From contig JAJTGH010000001.1 of the NCBI GenBank assembly GCA_021299555.1, positions 1 through 56,799 of the forward strand: DNA of 56,799 bases, written 5' to 3'. A program made the position numbers and the translations under genes. Each line of letters opens with the position of its first letter. The stretch's first letter is position 1. Source of the stretch: Comamonadaceae bacterium (GTDB taxonomy: Bacteria > Pseudomonadota > Gammaproteobacteria > Burkholderiales > Burkholderiaceae_C). The notes under the pieces are model-generated. The model made no database searches. It saw nothing but the letters and a program-made list of their open reading frames with translations, and was not told where the DNA came from. Below, one piece after another: positions 44,419 through 54,154 of this stretch.

Positions 44419-46653
44419 ATGAACACGCAAATCAAGGGGTTGACGCAGCCGCTCGCGCAGCAGGGCCGGGTGGACATCGGGGTTGAGGGCATGACCTGTG
44501 CGTCGTGTTCGCTGCGCGTGGAGCGGGCGCTGAAAAAAATTCCTGGTGTGCAGGCGGCCGATGTCAACCTGGCCACCGAGTCGGCCCGTGTGCTGCTGCC
44601 TGCCGATCAAGCCCAGGCGATGGAGCCGTTGCTCAGGCGTGCCATCAGGGAGGCCGGCTACGGCGTGCGCGAGAAGGCTGAGCCCTTGGACCGCGAGGGC
44701 GCGTCGCCTTGGGCTGGCTTTGCTCCGGTGGCCTGGGCCCTGGGCTTGTCCTCGCCGCTGGTTTTGCCCATGCTCGCTGCGCTGGCGGGGGTGCACTGGA
44801 TGTTGCCGCCGTGGCTGCAGTTTGCTTTGGCAACGCCGGTGCAGTTTGTTTTGGGAGCGCATTTTTACCGGGCGGCCTGGCACGCGCTCAAGGCCGGTAC
44901 CGGCAACATGGATCTGCTGGTGGTTGTGGGCACTTCTGCCGCCTGGGGCCTGTCGGTGTGGTCATGGCTTGGCCCGTCTGCCCCGGCCCTGCCCGAGCTT
45001 TACTTTGAAGGCTCTGCGGTTGTGATCACCTTGGTCATGCTGGGCAAGTGGCTGGAGCTTCGGGTCAAGCATCAGACCACCTCTGCCATTGCGCAACTGC
45101 ACGCCCTTCGCCCTCCTTCGGCCCGCGTCATGATGCGCGGCGGGGAGCTGGCCGAGGTGCCCTTGGCCGAGGTGCTGGTGGGTGACGCGGTGGTGGTGCT
45201 CCCGGGCGAGCGGGTGCCGGTCGATGGCGTCGTCTCCGAGGGTCGCAGTCAGGTCGACGAGGCCATGCTCACCGGAGAGCCTTTGCCGGTGGCCAAGGAG
45301 CAGGGGGCAGCGTTGACCGGCGGCAGCATCAACGGCGAAGGCCGCCTGCAGATGCGGGTCACGGCGGTGGGCGCGCAGACGGTGCTCTCGCGCATCATCA
45401 CCCTGGTTGAGGATGCGCAGGCGGCAAAAGCCCCGATACAGCGTCTGGTTGACAAGGTCTCTGCCATTTTTGTGCCGGCGGTCATGGCGCTGGCGGTGCT
45501 GACTTTTGTGGCCTGGCTGTGGAGCGGCTTGTCGCTGCAGGCCAGCGTGGTGCACGCCGTGACGGTGCTGGTCATTGCATGCCCCTGTGCGCTGGGTTTG
45601 GCCACGCCGGCGGCCATCATGGCTGGCACCGGTGTGGCAGCGCGAAACGGAATTTTGATCAAGGACGCACAGGCGCTGGAAGTGGCGCACCGCGCTCAGG
45701 TGGTGGCTTTTGACAAGACGGGCACTCTGACCGTTGGCCGGCCCCGTTTGGTGGCCTTTGAGGTCATACAGGGCGCCGATCGATCGGCGGCGCTGGGTGT
45801 GGCTGCCAGCTTGCAAAGTGCCAGCGAGCATCCGCTGGCCAAGGCCGTGCTGGCCCACGCGCGTGAGCAGGGGGTGGTGCTGCAGACGCCGCACGACCTG
45901 CAGGCCGTGCCGGGGCGTGGTTTGCAGGGCTGGGTGAACGGCCAGCGATGGGCGATTGCCAGCGGGCGTTGGTTGGGTGAGCTGGCTCTGCCCTGGGGCG
46001 GGCTCGGTGATCAGGCCCAGCGCTGGCTGGGTCAGGGGGCCACTGTGTCGGCCTTGGTTCGGCAGGACGGCTTGCAGCCGCGGGTGCTGGCACTCATGGC
46101 GTTTGCCGATGAGCCCAAGCCGGGTGCCCGCCAGGCGCTGGCCAGCCTGCGCAGCCGGGGCTTGCGGGTGATGATGATCTCGGGCGACAACCGGGCAGCG
46201 GCCTTGGCCATGGGAGAGCGCCTGGGCTTGGCAGCCGATGAGGTGTTGGCCGATGTGTTGCCCGCCGACAAGGCCTCGGCGGTGCAAGGATTGCGCGCCC
46301 AGGGCACGGTGGTGATGGTGGGCGACGGCGTGAACGATGCACCGGCTCTGGCCGCCGCCGATGTGGGCATGGCCATGGGCACGGGCACCGATGTGGCCAT
46401 GAACGCGGCGGGCATCACGCTCATGCGCGGCGACCTGGCCTTGGTGGAGGCGGCGCTCGATGTTTCCCATCGCACAGTCATCAAGATCCGGCAGAACCTG
46501 TTTTGGGCTTTTGTCTACAACGTCGCAGGCATCGGTCTGGCCGCAGCCGGGCTGCTCAACCCCATGCTCGCCGGCGCTGCCATGGCTTTGTCAAGCGTCA
46601 GTGTGATGGGAAATGCTTTGCTGCTGCGGCGTTGGCGCTGGCCGGCTGGCTGA
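44419..46653 (+). CDS. copA: Heavy metal (copper) translocating P-type ATPase
   Basis: HMA motif GMTCASC, IACPCALGLATPAAIM, DKTGTLTVG, GDGVNDAPALAAADVGMAMG. Confidence 0.93.
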   Translation: MNTQIKGLTQPLAQQGRVDIGVEGMTCASCSLRVERALKKIPGVQAADVNLATESARVLLPADQAQAMEPLLRRAIREAGYGVREKAEPLDREGASPWAGFAPVAWALGLSSPLVLPMLAALAGVHWMLPPWLQFALATPVQFVLGAHFYRAAWHALKAGTGNMDLLVVVGTSAAWGLSVWSWLGPSAPALPELYFEGSAVVITLVMLGKWLELRVKHQTTSAIAQLHALRPPSARVMMRGGELAEVPLAEVLVGDAVVVLPGERVPVDGVVSEGRSQVDEAMLTGEPLPVAKEQGAALTGGSINGEGRLQMRVTAVGAQTVLSRIITLVEDAQAAKAPIQRLVDKVSAIFVPAVMALAVLTFVAWLWSGLSLQASVVHAVTVLVIACPCALGLATPAAIMAGTGVAARNGILIKDAQALEVAHRAQVVAFDKTGTLTVGRPRLVAFEVIQGADRSAALGVAASLQSASEHPLAKAVLAHAREQGVVLQTPHDLQAVPGRGLQGWVNGQRWAIASGRWLGELALPWGGLGDQAQRWLGQGATVSALVRQDGLQPRVLALMAFADEPKPGARQALASLRSRGLRVMMISGDNRAAALAMGERLGLAADEVLADVLPADKASAVQGLRAQGTVVMVGDGVNDAPALAAADVGMAMGTGTDVAMNAAGITLMRGDLALVEAALDVSHRTVIKIRQNLFWAFVYNVAGIGLAAAGLLNPMLAGAAMALSSVSVMGNALLLRRWRWPAG

Positions 46654-46828
46654 GCCGATCGGCTCACTTGACCTTGCCCGGCCGAGCGCGCTGCCGGGCT
46701 TATCGGCGCAGTCCTACACGCCGGTTGCACCCCGGCCGAGGGGGCGCTGCCAGAGGGCGCCCTAGCATCTTGGCTTCGATTCGGGCCGTCCTCTGGGCTA
46801 CCCAACACAACTGCAACGGAGACATGTC

Positions 46829-47116
46829 ATGCGCATTTCAAACAGGGCTGCTTTGCAGCGGCCGGCCGAAGGCTTGCCCTCGGCCGCCCACAGCCTCGCA
46901 GCCCCCGGAGCCCCGCCGCGCCGGGTCGCCAGCACCGGTGCAGGCTCAGTCCCTGAGCCGGCGCATGGATCTTTGGCTGCCCGGGTGCGTGCCCGCTCTT
47001 TTGCCGCCGAGCTGATCTTGCTGCACCGCCTGCGCGCCCGTTCGCGGCCGGCGGGTGGCGCCTCGGAGCATGCAGATCGCGTCATCGGTCTGACGGCCCG
47101 GGCCTGGCTCGGCTAA
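46829..47116 (+). CDS. Hypothetical protein (95 aa), low-confidence ORF
   Basis: ATG with upstream GGAG; no recognised domain; high-GC composition means it could be spurious. Confidence 0.3.
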   Translation: MRISNRAALQRPAEGLPSAAHSLAAPGAPPRRVASTGAGSVPEPAHGSLAARVRARSFAAELILLHRLRARSRPAGGASEHADRVIGLTARAWLG

Positions 47117-47228
47117 GCTGAGCCGCCTCAGCAGCCCCAAATTAACCTCGACTGCCGGAAAACCCTAATAAACCTAAGCGTCTTTGCGCGCCATGATGTC
47201 GGTCTCTTTAGTCTACGGAGCGCTGATC

Positions 47229-47687
47229 ATGAAGCTGGATGTCAATGGAAAGGTGCGCGAGCTCGATGTGGAGCCCGATATGCCCTTGTTGTGGGCCTTG
47301 CGCGACGAGCTCGATGAAAAGGGCCCCAAGTTCGGTTGCGGCATTGCCCAGTGTGGCGCCTGCACCGTGCTGCTCAATGGCGAGCCGGTGCGCTCTTGTT
47401 CTTACCCGGTCTCGGCGGCCGGCGGCCAAAAGGTGGTGACCATCGAGGGCCTGGCCAACAAAGGCAAGCTCCATCCGGTGCAACAGGCCTGGATCGACCA
47501 CCAGGTGCCCCAGTGCGGCTACTGTCAGGGCGGCCAGATCCTGGCGGCCGTGGCTTTGCTCAAGAAAAAGCCCAAACCCACCGATCAGGACATTGATGCG
47601 GCCATGACCAACATCTGTCGTTGCGGCACCTATGCACGTGTGCGCAAGGCCATCCATGCGGTTGCTGCCAAGGGGGTGCGAGCATGA
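47229..47687 (+). CDS. iorA: (2Fe-2S)-binding small subunit of a xanthine-oxidase-family molybdenum hydroxylase (IorA-like)
   Basis: [21 protein letters not shown] and CGYCQGGQI...[13 protein letters not shown]; start ATG 47229. Confidence 0.88.
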   Translation: MKLDVNGKVRELDVEPDMPLLWALRDELDEKGPKFGCGIAQCGACTVLLNGEPVRSCSYPVSAAGGQKVVTIEGLANKGKLHPVQQAWIDHQVPQCGYCQGGQILAAVALLKKKPKPTDQDIDAAMTNICRCGTYARVRKAIHAVAAKGVRA

Positions 47688-49849
47688 AAACCGATCAGCA
47701 AACCGTCAAGCGCCCGGATCGGCGTTTCTTCCTCAAGACCTCTGCCTCGGCCGCTGCTGGCCTGAGCCTGGGCTTTTATCTGCCCGGCCGCAGCGACGCG
47801 TCCAATGCAAAGCGTTTGAATGCCTGGGTGGAGGTGCAGCCCGACGAAACCGTGGTCATCCGCTATGCCCGCACAGAAATGGGACAGGGCAGTCGCACGT
47901 CTGCGCCCATGCTTGTGGCCGAGGAGCTCGATGCCGACTGGAGCCGGGTGCGCGTTGAATACGTACCGGCCCATGAAAACCTGGCCTCCAAACGCGCCTA
48001 TGGCGACATGGCCACGGTGGGAAGCCGAACCATCCGCCAGTCTCAGGAGTACCTGCGCAAGGCCGGTGCCACGGCGCGCCACATGCTCGTGGCTGCGGCC
48101 GCCCAGCAGTGGGGCGTGCCGGCGGCAGACTGCACGACGTCCAAGGGGCGCGTCACGCACGCGGCCAGCAAGCGCTCGATCAGCTACGGCAAACTCGCCG
48201 AGGCTGCAGCCAAGCTCGAGCCGCCCAAAGAGGTCAAGCTCAAGGACCCCAAGGATTGGGTCATCGCAGGCAAACCCGTGCCGCGGGTCGACATTCCGGA
48301 CATTGTCTCGGGCCGGATTCGTTACGGCATTGACGCCCAGGTGCCTGGCATGCTGCACGCTGCCGTGGCTGCCAGTCCGGTGTTCAATGGCAAGGTGCGC
48401 AGCCTCGATGCCTCCAAGGTGGAAAACCGCCGCGGCATCGTCAAGGTGCTCAATTTGGGTGAATTTGTGGCAGTGGTGGCCGACAACTACTGGCGCGCCA
48501 AAGAAGCCCTGCGCGAGGTCGCGATCGATTGGGACGTGGGTGAGCACGGCAAGCTCAACAGCGCCGCCATCATGGAGCACTTCAAGGGCGGCTTTGACCA
48601 GCCCGAACTGGCCGTGGCCCGCAACGATGGCAACACCACCGAGGCGCTGGCCAAGGCCGGCAAGGTGATCGAGGCCGACTACTACACGCCTTATCTGGCG
48701 CACGCCACCATGGAGCCCATGGTCTGTACCGCCTGGTTGCAGCCCGACAAGCTCCAGATCTGGACGTCCACCCAGAATCCTGAGGCCACCTTGGCCACCG
48801 CTGCGCGCACTGCCGGGATCGATCAGTCCAAGGTGCTGGTCCATCCCATGCAACTCGGCGGCGGCCTGGGGCGCAAGAGCCCGCAGGACTTCACCCGGCA
48901 GTCGGTCATGATCGCCAAGGAAATGCCGGGCAAGGCCATCAAGATGGTCTGGAGCCGCGAGGAAGACATACAGCACGACCTGTATCGGCCGGCCAGCCTG
49001 GTGCGCTTTAAGGCTGCGCTCAATGCGCAGGGCACCATCGATGCTCTGCACATCCGCGTGGCTGCGCCCTCTTTGCTGGCCACGTTGCTGCGCCTGCCCT
49101 TGCCCAGGGGTGTGGACGGGCAGGCGGTGGCCAGCTTCAACGACCACCCTTACGACATCCCCAACAGTCTGGTCGACTACGCCCAGCGCAACACCAATGT
49201 TCCGGTGGGTTTTTGGCGCACCGTGGGCCACTCGCAAAACCCGTACATGCGCGAGTGCTTTATGGACGAGTTGGCCGCGGCCGCCGGCAAGGATCCGCTG
49301 GCCTTTCGCCAAAGCATGCTCGGGGGCAGGCACCCGCGCGACCGCGCCATCCTCGATGCAGTGGCCAAGGCTGCTGACTGGGGCAAGCCCTTGCCCGCCG
49401 GAGTCTTTCGTGGGATCGCTGAGACCGAAGGCTATGGCAGCTACACCGCCTGCGTGTGTGAGGTCTCAGTCAATGCCCGCGGCGAGGTCAAGATTCATCG
49501 GGTGGTCATGGGCATTGATTGCGGCTACGCGGTCAACCCCGACAACATCGAGGCGCAGGTCCAGGGCAGTGTGGTCCACGGACTCAGTGCGATCTTCTGG
49601 GGCGAGATGACGGTCAAGGAAGGGCGGATCGAGCAGTCCAACTTCCACGACTACCGGATGATGAGGCTCAACGAGATGCCCAAGGTGCAGACGGTCATTG
49701 CAACGACCGGCGGCTTCTGGGGTGGCGTGGGTGAACCGGCGCAGGCGCCCTTGGCACCGGCCCTGGTCAATGCCATCTCGGCGGCCACCGGCAAGCGTTA
49801 TCGCTCGCTGCCGCTGAAGAACCACGGGCTCAGTCTGGTCAAGGCATGA
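47684..49849 (+). CDS. iorB: Molybdopterin-binding large subunit of a xanthine-oxidase-family hydroxylase (IorB-like), Tat signal
   Basis: N-terminal [22 protein letters not shown] Tat-like signal; C-terminal [30 protein letters not shown] containing the active-site GxGEP; ATG overlaps the iorA stop. Confidence 0.88.
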   Translation: MKTDQQTVKRPDRRFFLKTSASAAAGLSLGFYLPGRSDASNAKRLNAWVEVQPDETVVIRYARTEMGQGSRTSAPMLVAEELDADWSRVRVEYVPAHENLASKRAYGDMATVGSRTIRQSQEYLRKAGATARHMLVAAAAQQWGVPAADCTTSKGRVTHAASKRSISYGKLAEAAAKLEPPKEVKLKDPKDWVIAGKPVPRVDIPDIVSGRIRYGIDAQVPGMLHAAVAASPVFNGKVRSLDASKVENRRGIVKVLNLGEFVAVVADNYWRAKEALREVAIDWDVGEHGKLNSAAIMEHFKGGFDQPELAVARNDGNTTEALAKAGKVIEADYYTPYLAHATMEPMVCTAWLQPDKLQIWTSTQNPEATLATAARTAGIDQSKVLVHPMQLGGGLGRKSPQDFTRQSVMIAKEMPGKAIKMVWSREEDIQHDLYRPASLVRFKAALNAQGTIDALHIRVAAPSLLATLLRLPLPRGVDGQAVASFNDHPYDIPNSLVDYAQRNTNVPVGFWRTVGHSQNPYMRECFMDELAAAAGKDPLAFRQSMLGGRHPRDRAILDAVAKAADWGKPLPAGVFRGIAETEGYGSYTACVCEVSVNARGEVKIHRVVMGIDCGYAVNPDNIEAQVQGSVVHGLSAIFWGEMTVKEGRIEQSNFHDYRMMRLNEMPKVQTVIATTGGFWGGVGEPAQAPLAPALVNAISAATGKRYRSLPLKNHGLSLVKA

Positions 49850-50277
49850 GGCGCGCGCCCTTCGGGGCGTGGGCCTGTGCCGCTGTGCTGGCGCTTTCAT
49901 TGGGCCCGCCCCTCTCGGCGCTCGGTCAGGGCGTGGCTGCACAGGCCGGCGATCAGGCCCTGCAGAGCATAGAGCGCGGCCGCGCCCTGCTGGCCAACCG
50001 CACCGAGACCGGCTGTGTTCTGTGCCATGCAGTGCCCGGATTCGCTGCGGGCGGGCAACTGGGGCCGCCCCTGGCCGGCGTTGGCCAGCGCTACTCCGCC
50101 GAGCAATTGCGCCGGCGCATTGCCGACGCCCGGGTGTTCAACCCGCAGACCATCATGCCCGCCTACCTGAGCACCGAGGGCTTGCAGGCCGTGGCCCTGG
50201 CCTATCAGGGGCGCACGGTGCTCACGGCGCAAGGCCTCGACGACATCGTGGCTTACCTGATGGCGCAAGCCAAATGA
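49846..50277 (+). CDS. soxX: Sulfur-oxidation c-type cytochrome SoxX
   Basis: Heme motif ETGCVLCHAVPG; LGPPLAGVGQRYSAEQLRRRIADARVFNPQTIMPAYL; ATG overlaps the iorB stop. Confidence 0.87.
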   Translation: MRRAPFGAWACAAVLALSLGPPLSALGQGVAAQAGDQALQSIERGRALLANRTETGCVLCHAVPGFAAGGQLGPPLAGVGQRYSAEQLRRRIADARVFNPQTIMPAYLSTEGLQAVALAYQGRTVLTAQGLDDIVAYLMAQAK

Positions 50278-50834
50278 ATTCGGTCTGGACAACAATGGCG
50301 CCCATGATATTTAGCGCAGTCTCTCGCACGTCTCACAAAGCGGATCGCGAACCGGGTGCAGCCCCGCAGACCGCGACGCGGCGATCGGTATGCCGCGCCG
50401 CGCTGGCCGTGGCGGCCTTGGGAGCCAGTTCGGTGGGCCGCGCCCAAGGCATGTTTTCGGGCACGCTGCTGAGCCTGCCGCGCATGATGGACCCGATCGT
50501 TCAAGGTCGACCCCTGAGCGAGGGCGGTATTGCGCTGGACATCCCGGTACTGGCCGACAACGGTTTTTTGGTACCGGCTCGGGTGGTGGTCGACAGCCCC
50601 ATGACCGAACAAGACCATGTCACCCAGCTCTACCTTTTGTCGCAGCGAAATCCGGTGACCCAGATGGCTGTTTTTCATATGGGACCCTGGAGTGGCCGCG
50701 CCGAGGTGAGCACCCGGCTGCGTTTGGCTGGCTCGCAGAAAGTGGTGGCGCTGGCCAGGCTGTCTGACGGCTCTTTCCGTTGGCGCCAGACCGATGTGAT
50801 CGTTACCGAGTCGGCCTGTGTGGACGGGAGCTGA
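50274..50834 (+). CDS. soxY: SoxY-like sulfur carrier, noncanonical C-terminus, Tat-like signal
   Basis: TRRSVCRAALAVAALGASSVGRAQ; GGIALDIPVLADNGFLVPARVVVDSPM; RNPVTQMAVFHMGP; ends VIVTESACVDGS*. Confidence 0.82.
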   Translation: MNSVWTTMAPMIFSAVSRTSHKADREPGAAPQTATRRSVCRAALAVAALGASSVGRAQGMFSGTLLSLPRMMDPIVQGRPLSEGGIALDIPVLADNGFLVPARVVVDSPMTEQDHVTQLYLLSQRNPVTQMAVFHMGPWSGRAEVSTRLRLAGSQKVVALARLSDGSFRWRQTDVIVTESACVDGS

Positions 50835-50837
50835 GAG

Positions 50838-51182
50838 ATGAGCCAGGCGCGGCTGCAATTGCCCAACCGGGTGGCCCATGGCGAGGTCGTCAAGGCCCGC
50901 CTGCTGGTGGCACACCCCATGGAGACCGGCTACCTGCAGGACTTGAGCGGAAAAACCATCCCGCGCAATGTGATCCGTGAGCTGACCTGCGATTACGGTG
51001 GTCGTCAGGTGTTTCGGGTCGAGCCTTCATCGGGGATCTCGGGCAATCCGCTGTTCGAGTTCTTTTTTCGCGCCCAGGAAACCGGCGAGGTGTGGGTGCG
51101 CTGGGTCGACGACCAGGGCCAAGGCGGTGAGCTGCGTCAGCTGCTTCGGGTGCAGCTGCCGTCCTCGAACGCGCCGGGCTGA
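50838..51182 (+). CDS. soxZ: SoxZ sulfur carrier partner
   Basis: GEVVKARLLVAHPMETGYLQDLSGKTIPRNVIRELTCDYGGRQVFRVEPSSGISGNPLFEFFFRA. Confidence 0.9.
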   Translation: MSQARLQLPNRVAHGEVVKARLLVAHPMETGYLQDLSGKTIPRNVIRELTCDYGGRQVFRVEPSSGISGNPLFEFFFRAQETGEVWVRWVDDQGQGGELRQLLRVQLPSSNAPG

Positions 51183-51185
51183 GCC

Positions 51186-51971
51186 ATGCGCTGGCGCTGT
51201 GTGCTGCTGGGCGCCTGGCTGCTGACCTGGGCGCAATGGGGCGTGGCCCAGCAGCGCGTCATTCCCCTCGATCAGCTGCGTTCGGGCCTGAGCTATGCCG
51301 GCGCCGATGTGCGCGCCTTGCAGGCCGATGAATTTGGCAATCCCGCCCAGCTGTGGCTGCTGCGCGGCGAGCAGCGCTGGATTGAGCCCGTGGGCCCGGA
51401 GGGCAAGAGCTGTCAGCAGTGTCATGGGGCTGTGGCCCAGGGCCTGCGCGGCGTGGCGGCCCGTTACCCTGCCATGGACCGCCGCAGCGGCGAGCTGATG
51501 ATGCTGGAAGACCGGATCCGCAATTGCCGTACGCGTCAGCAGCGGGGCCCGGAACTGGCCTTTGAATCGGACGACTTGCTCGCCTTGAGTTTGTATCTGA
51601 CCCAGGCTTCAGCGGGAGTGCGCCTGCAGGTGGACATTGGGGGCGCTGCGCGGGTGCATTGGCAGGAGGGCGAGCGGCTGTTCATGCAGCGCCGCGGCCA
51701 GCTCAACCTGGCTTGTACGCACTGTCATGACCAAAACCACGGCCAGCGGTTCTACACCGACCTGCTCAGCCAGGGCCAGCCCAATGGGTATCCGATCTAC
51801 CGCATGGAGTGGCAAAAAGTCGGCTCACTCGAGCGGCGGCTGCGCAGCTGCCTGGTGGGTGTGCGGGCCGAGCTGCCGCCCTGGGGCGCGCTGCAGTTGC
51901 GCCAGCTCGCGCTCTACCTGGGCTGGCGTGGCCAGGGGCTGCCCGTGGAGTCGCCCGCGGTGCGCAAATAA
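51186..51971 (+). CDS. soxA: Diheme SoxA sulfur-oxidation c-type cytochrome
   Basis: Two CxxCH motifs (CQQCH, CTHCH), RIRNC, and RLRSCLVGVRAELPPWGALQ with the conserved Cys ligand. Confidence 0.9.
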   Translation: MRWRCVLLGAWLLTWAQWGVAQQRVIPLDQLRSGLSYAGADVRALQADEFGNPAQLWLLRGEQRWIEPVGPEGKSCQQCHGAVAQGLRGVAARYPAMDRRSGELMMLEDRIRNCRTRQQRGPELAFESDDLLALSLYLTQASAGVRLQVDIGGAARVHWQEGERLFMQRRGQLNLACTHCHDQNHGQRFYTDLLSQGQPNGYPIYRMEWQKVGSLERRLRSCLVGVRAELPPWGALQLRQLALYLGWRGQGLPVESPAVRK

Positions 51972-52008
51972 GCCAGGGTGCGGCCGCGCAAACGGCCCGG
52001 GCGCGCGC

Positions 52009-52530
52009 TCAGCTCGAGCAACTGGCGCTGCCGCAGCTGCTGGTGGCCTTCAGGCTCTGATCCTCTTGGCCCTGCTGCGCGGTGCGCTGCATCTGCCCCG
52101 TGGCCGGGTCAAAGCCCACTTGATCGAGGTGCCAGGCCAGCGCAGCATCCATGGTTTGCGCGTGCTGGGCAAACCACTTGCCCAGCTCCGGCAGGATTTC
52201 GCGCACCAGGGCCAGATCGCCGTCTTCGCGACCGCGGCGCAGCAACTCCTCCAGGGTCTGGATCACCACGCGGTGCTGCATGCCATGGCAGTTGACGGGT
52301 GCAAACGCGCTGGCCTGCATCCAGCTGTCTTCCATGGCGAAATGCTCCACCGTGTGTTCAAACAGGGCCTGCAGTCGCTCCATCAGCCCATCGTCTGGCG
52401 CCAGCTCGGTTTGGCCCAGCAGTGCAATGAACTCCTGGTGCGTGGCGTCTAGCTCGGCGTGTTGCAAGGCCAGCTCTGGCGACCAGGGCAGGCTCACTGC
52501 GGCGGCGGGTTCGGTGGCGACAGGGTTCAT
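52009..52530 (-). CDS. Hemerythrin-domain protein with C-terminal Cys-containing tail
   Basis: HAELDATHQEFIALL; LFEHTVEHFAMEDSWMQ; CHGMQHRVVIQTLEELL; WFAQHAQTMDAALAWHL; ends SSCGSASCSS*. Confidence 0.87.
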   Translation of the reverse strand: MNPVATEPAAAVSLPWSPELALQHAELDATHQEFIALLGQTELAPDDGLMERLQALFEHTVEHFAMEDSWMQASAFAPVNCHGMQHRVVIQTLEELLRRGREDGDLALVREILPELGKWFAQHAQTMDAALAWHLDQVGFDPATGQMQRTAQQGQEDQSLKATSSCGSASCSS

Positions 52531-52639
52531 GGCACGGGGTGGTGGAGCTGATCGGTCGGGGACGGTACAGGGCACAAGCATAACCGCGGCCGCCTGGCCG
52601 GGCTTTGCAGCGGGTCCATGGGTTCTTGCTAGGGCGGCG

Positions 52640-53824
52640 TCAGATGCGTTCGAAGATCGCCGCGATGCCCTGGCCGCCGCCTATGCACATGGTCACCAGG
52701 GCGTAGCGGCCCTGTGTGCGCTGGAGTTCATGCAAGGCCTTGACCGTGATCAGCGCGCCGGTTGCGCCTATGGGGTGACCCAGCGAAATGCCCGAGCCGT
52801 TGGGATTGACCTTGGCCGGATCGAGCCCGAGCGCTTTGGTCACTGCGCAAGCCTGCGCTGCAAAGGCCTCATTGGCCTCGATCACATCGAGATCGGCCGC
52901 TTTGATGCCGGTTTTCTTGAGCACCAACTCGGTGGCCGAGATCGGGCCCACGCCCATGTACTTTGGGTCCAGGCCCGTGTGGGCGTAGCCCACCAGGCGG
53001 GCCATGGGCTTTGCCCCGCGCGCGCGGGCTGCGCCGGCCTCCATCAGCACCACGGCAGCGGCCGCATCGTTGATGCCTGAGGCATTGCCGGCAGTGACCG
53101 TGCCGTTTTCCTTGAGGAACACCGGCTTGAGCTTGGCAAAGTCTTCGGCCGTGGCCCCGGGGCGAAAGTGCTCGTCGCTGGTGTAGGCGACCTCACCTTT
53201 TTTGCTCTTGAGCATGACCGGTACGATCTGGTCTTTGAAGTAGCCGGCTGCGGTGGCTTTCTCGGCGCGGTTGTGGCTGCTCAGCGCCAGCGCGTCCTGC
53301 ATCTCGCGGGTGATGCCGTATTTGGCGGCCACGTTCTCGGCGGTCACGCCCATGTGTATGTGGTGGAAGGGGTCGTGCAGCGCGCCCATCATCATGTCGA
53401 TCAGTTTGGCATCGCCCATGCGGGCGCCCCAGCGTGCCGTCAGGCTGGCAAAGGGGGCGCGGCTCATGTTCTCGGCGCCGCCGCCGATGGCGACATCGCA
53501 GTCGCCCAGCAAGATGGCCTGGCTGGCCGAGACTATGGCCTGCAAGCCCGAGCCGCACAGGCGGTTGACGTTCATGGCCGGCGTGCCCTCGGCGCAGCCC
53601 CCATTGAGGGCCGCCACGCGCGAGAGGTACATGTCCTTGGGCTCGGTGTTGACCACGTGGCCGAAGACGACATGGCCCACGTCCTTGCCCTCGGCACCGG
53701 CCCTGGCCAGCGCTTCGCGCACCACCAGCGCAGCCAGATCGGTGGGGGCCACGTCCTTGAGACTGCCCCCAAAGGTTCCAATGGCGGTGCGCACACCGCT
53801 GACGACGACAACTTCACGGCTCAT
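52640..53824 (-). CDS. Acetyl-CoA acetyltransferase / beta-ketothiolase
   Basis: VVVVSGVRTAIGTFGGSLKDVAPTDLAALVVREAL; NVNRLCGSGLQAIVSASQAI; GSGISLGHPIGATGALI; CIGGGQGIAAIFE. Confidence 0.93.
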   Translation of the reverse strand: MSREVVVVSGVRTAIGTFGGSLKDVAPTDLAALVVREALARAGAEGKDVGHVVFGHVVNTEPKDMYLSRVAALNGGCAEGTPAMNVNRLCGSGLQAIVSASQAILLGDCDVAIGGGAENMSRAPFASLTARWGARMGDAKLIDMMMGALHDPFHHIHMGVTAENVAAKYGITREMQDALALSSHNRAEKATAAGYFKDQIVPVMLKSKKGEVAYTSDEHFRPGATAEDFAKLKPVFLKENGTVTAGNASGINDAAAAVVLMEAGAARARGAKPMARLVGYAHTGLDPKYMGVGPISATELVLKKTGIKAADLDVIEANEAFAAQACAVTKALGLDPAKVNPNGSGISLGHPIGATGALITVKALHELQRTQGRYALVTMCIGGGQGIAAIFERI

Positions 53825-54154
53825 ATCGATTCCCTCATTTTGAGTTTCTAAAAAATACAGTGTCGGCGGCCTGGCTCACGCCTGCCTGACACCCTGGTGC
53901 TTGGCGCAGACTCGCGAGTGCATGGCAGCGACCGTACAATTGTCGATTGCTGTGGCAAGTGTGCGCTGCACAGCCGGCGCCGGGAGGGCCCCGGGCGCTT
54001 TGTTGCCCAGCCCAGACGCGCAAGGCCGCGACTCGGCTTGTGGGTCATCCTAAACCGACTGCGGGCCGCTCGGCGGCGCGCCTGTCAAGCCCGTGACTGT
54101 GTCAGCGGGTGTGACCTCTTGTGACCTGCGGCCCGGATGTACAAGGACTTCACC

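Noticed and set aside
47630-49333. 567-aa minus-strand ORF opposite iorB
   Set aside because: Antisense artefact; iorB on the plus strand has clear domain motifs.
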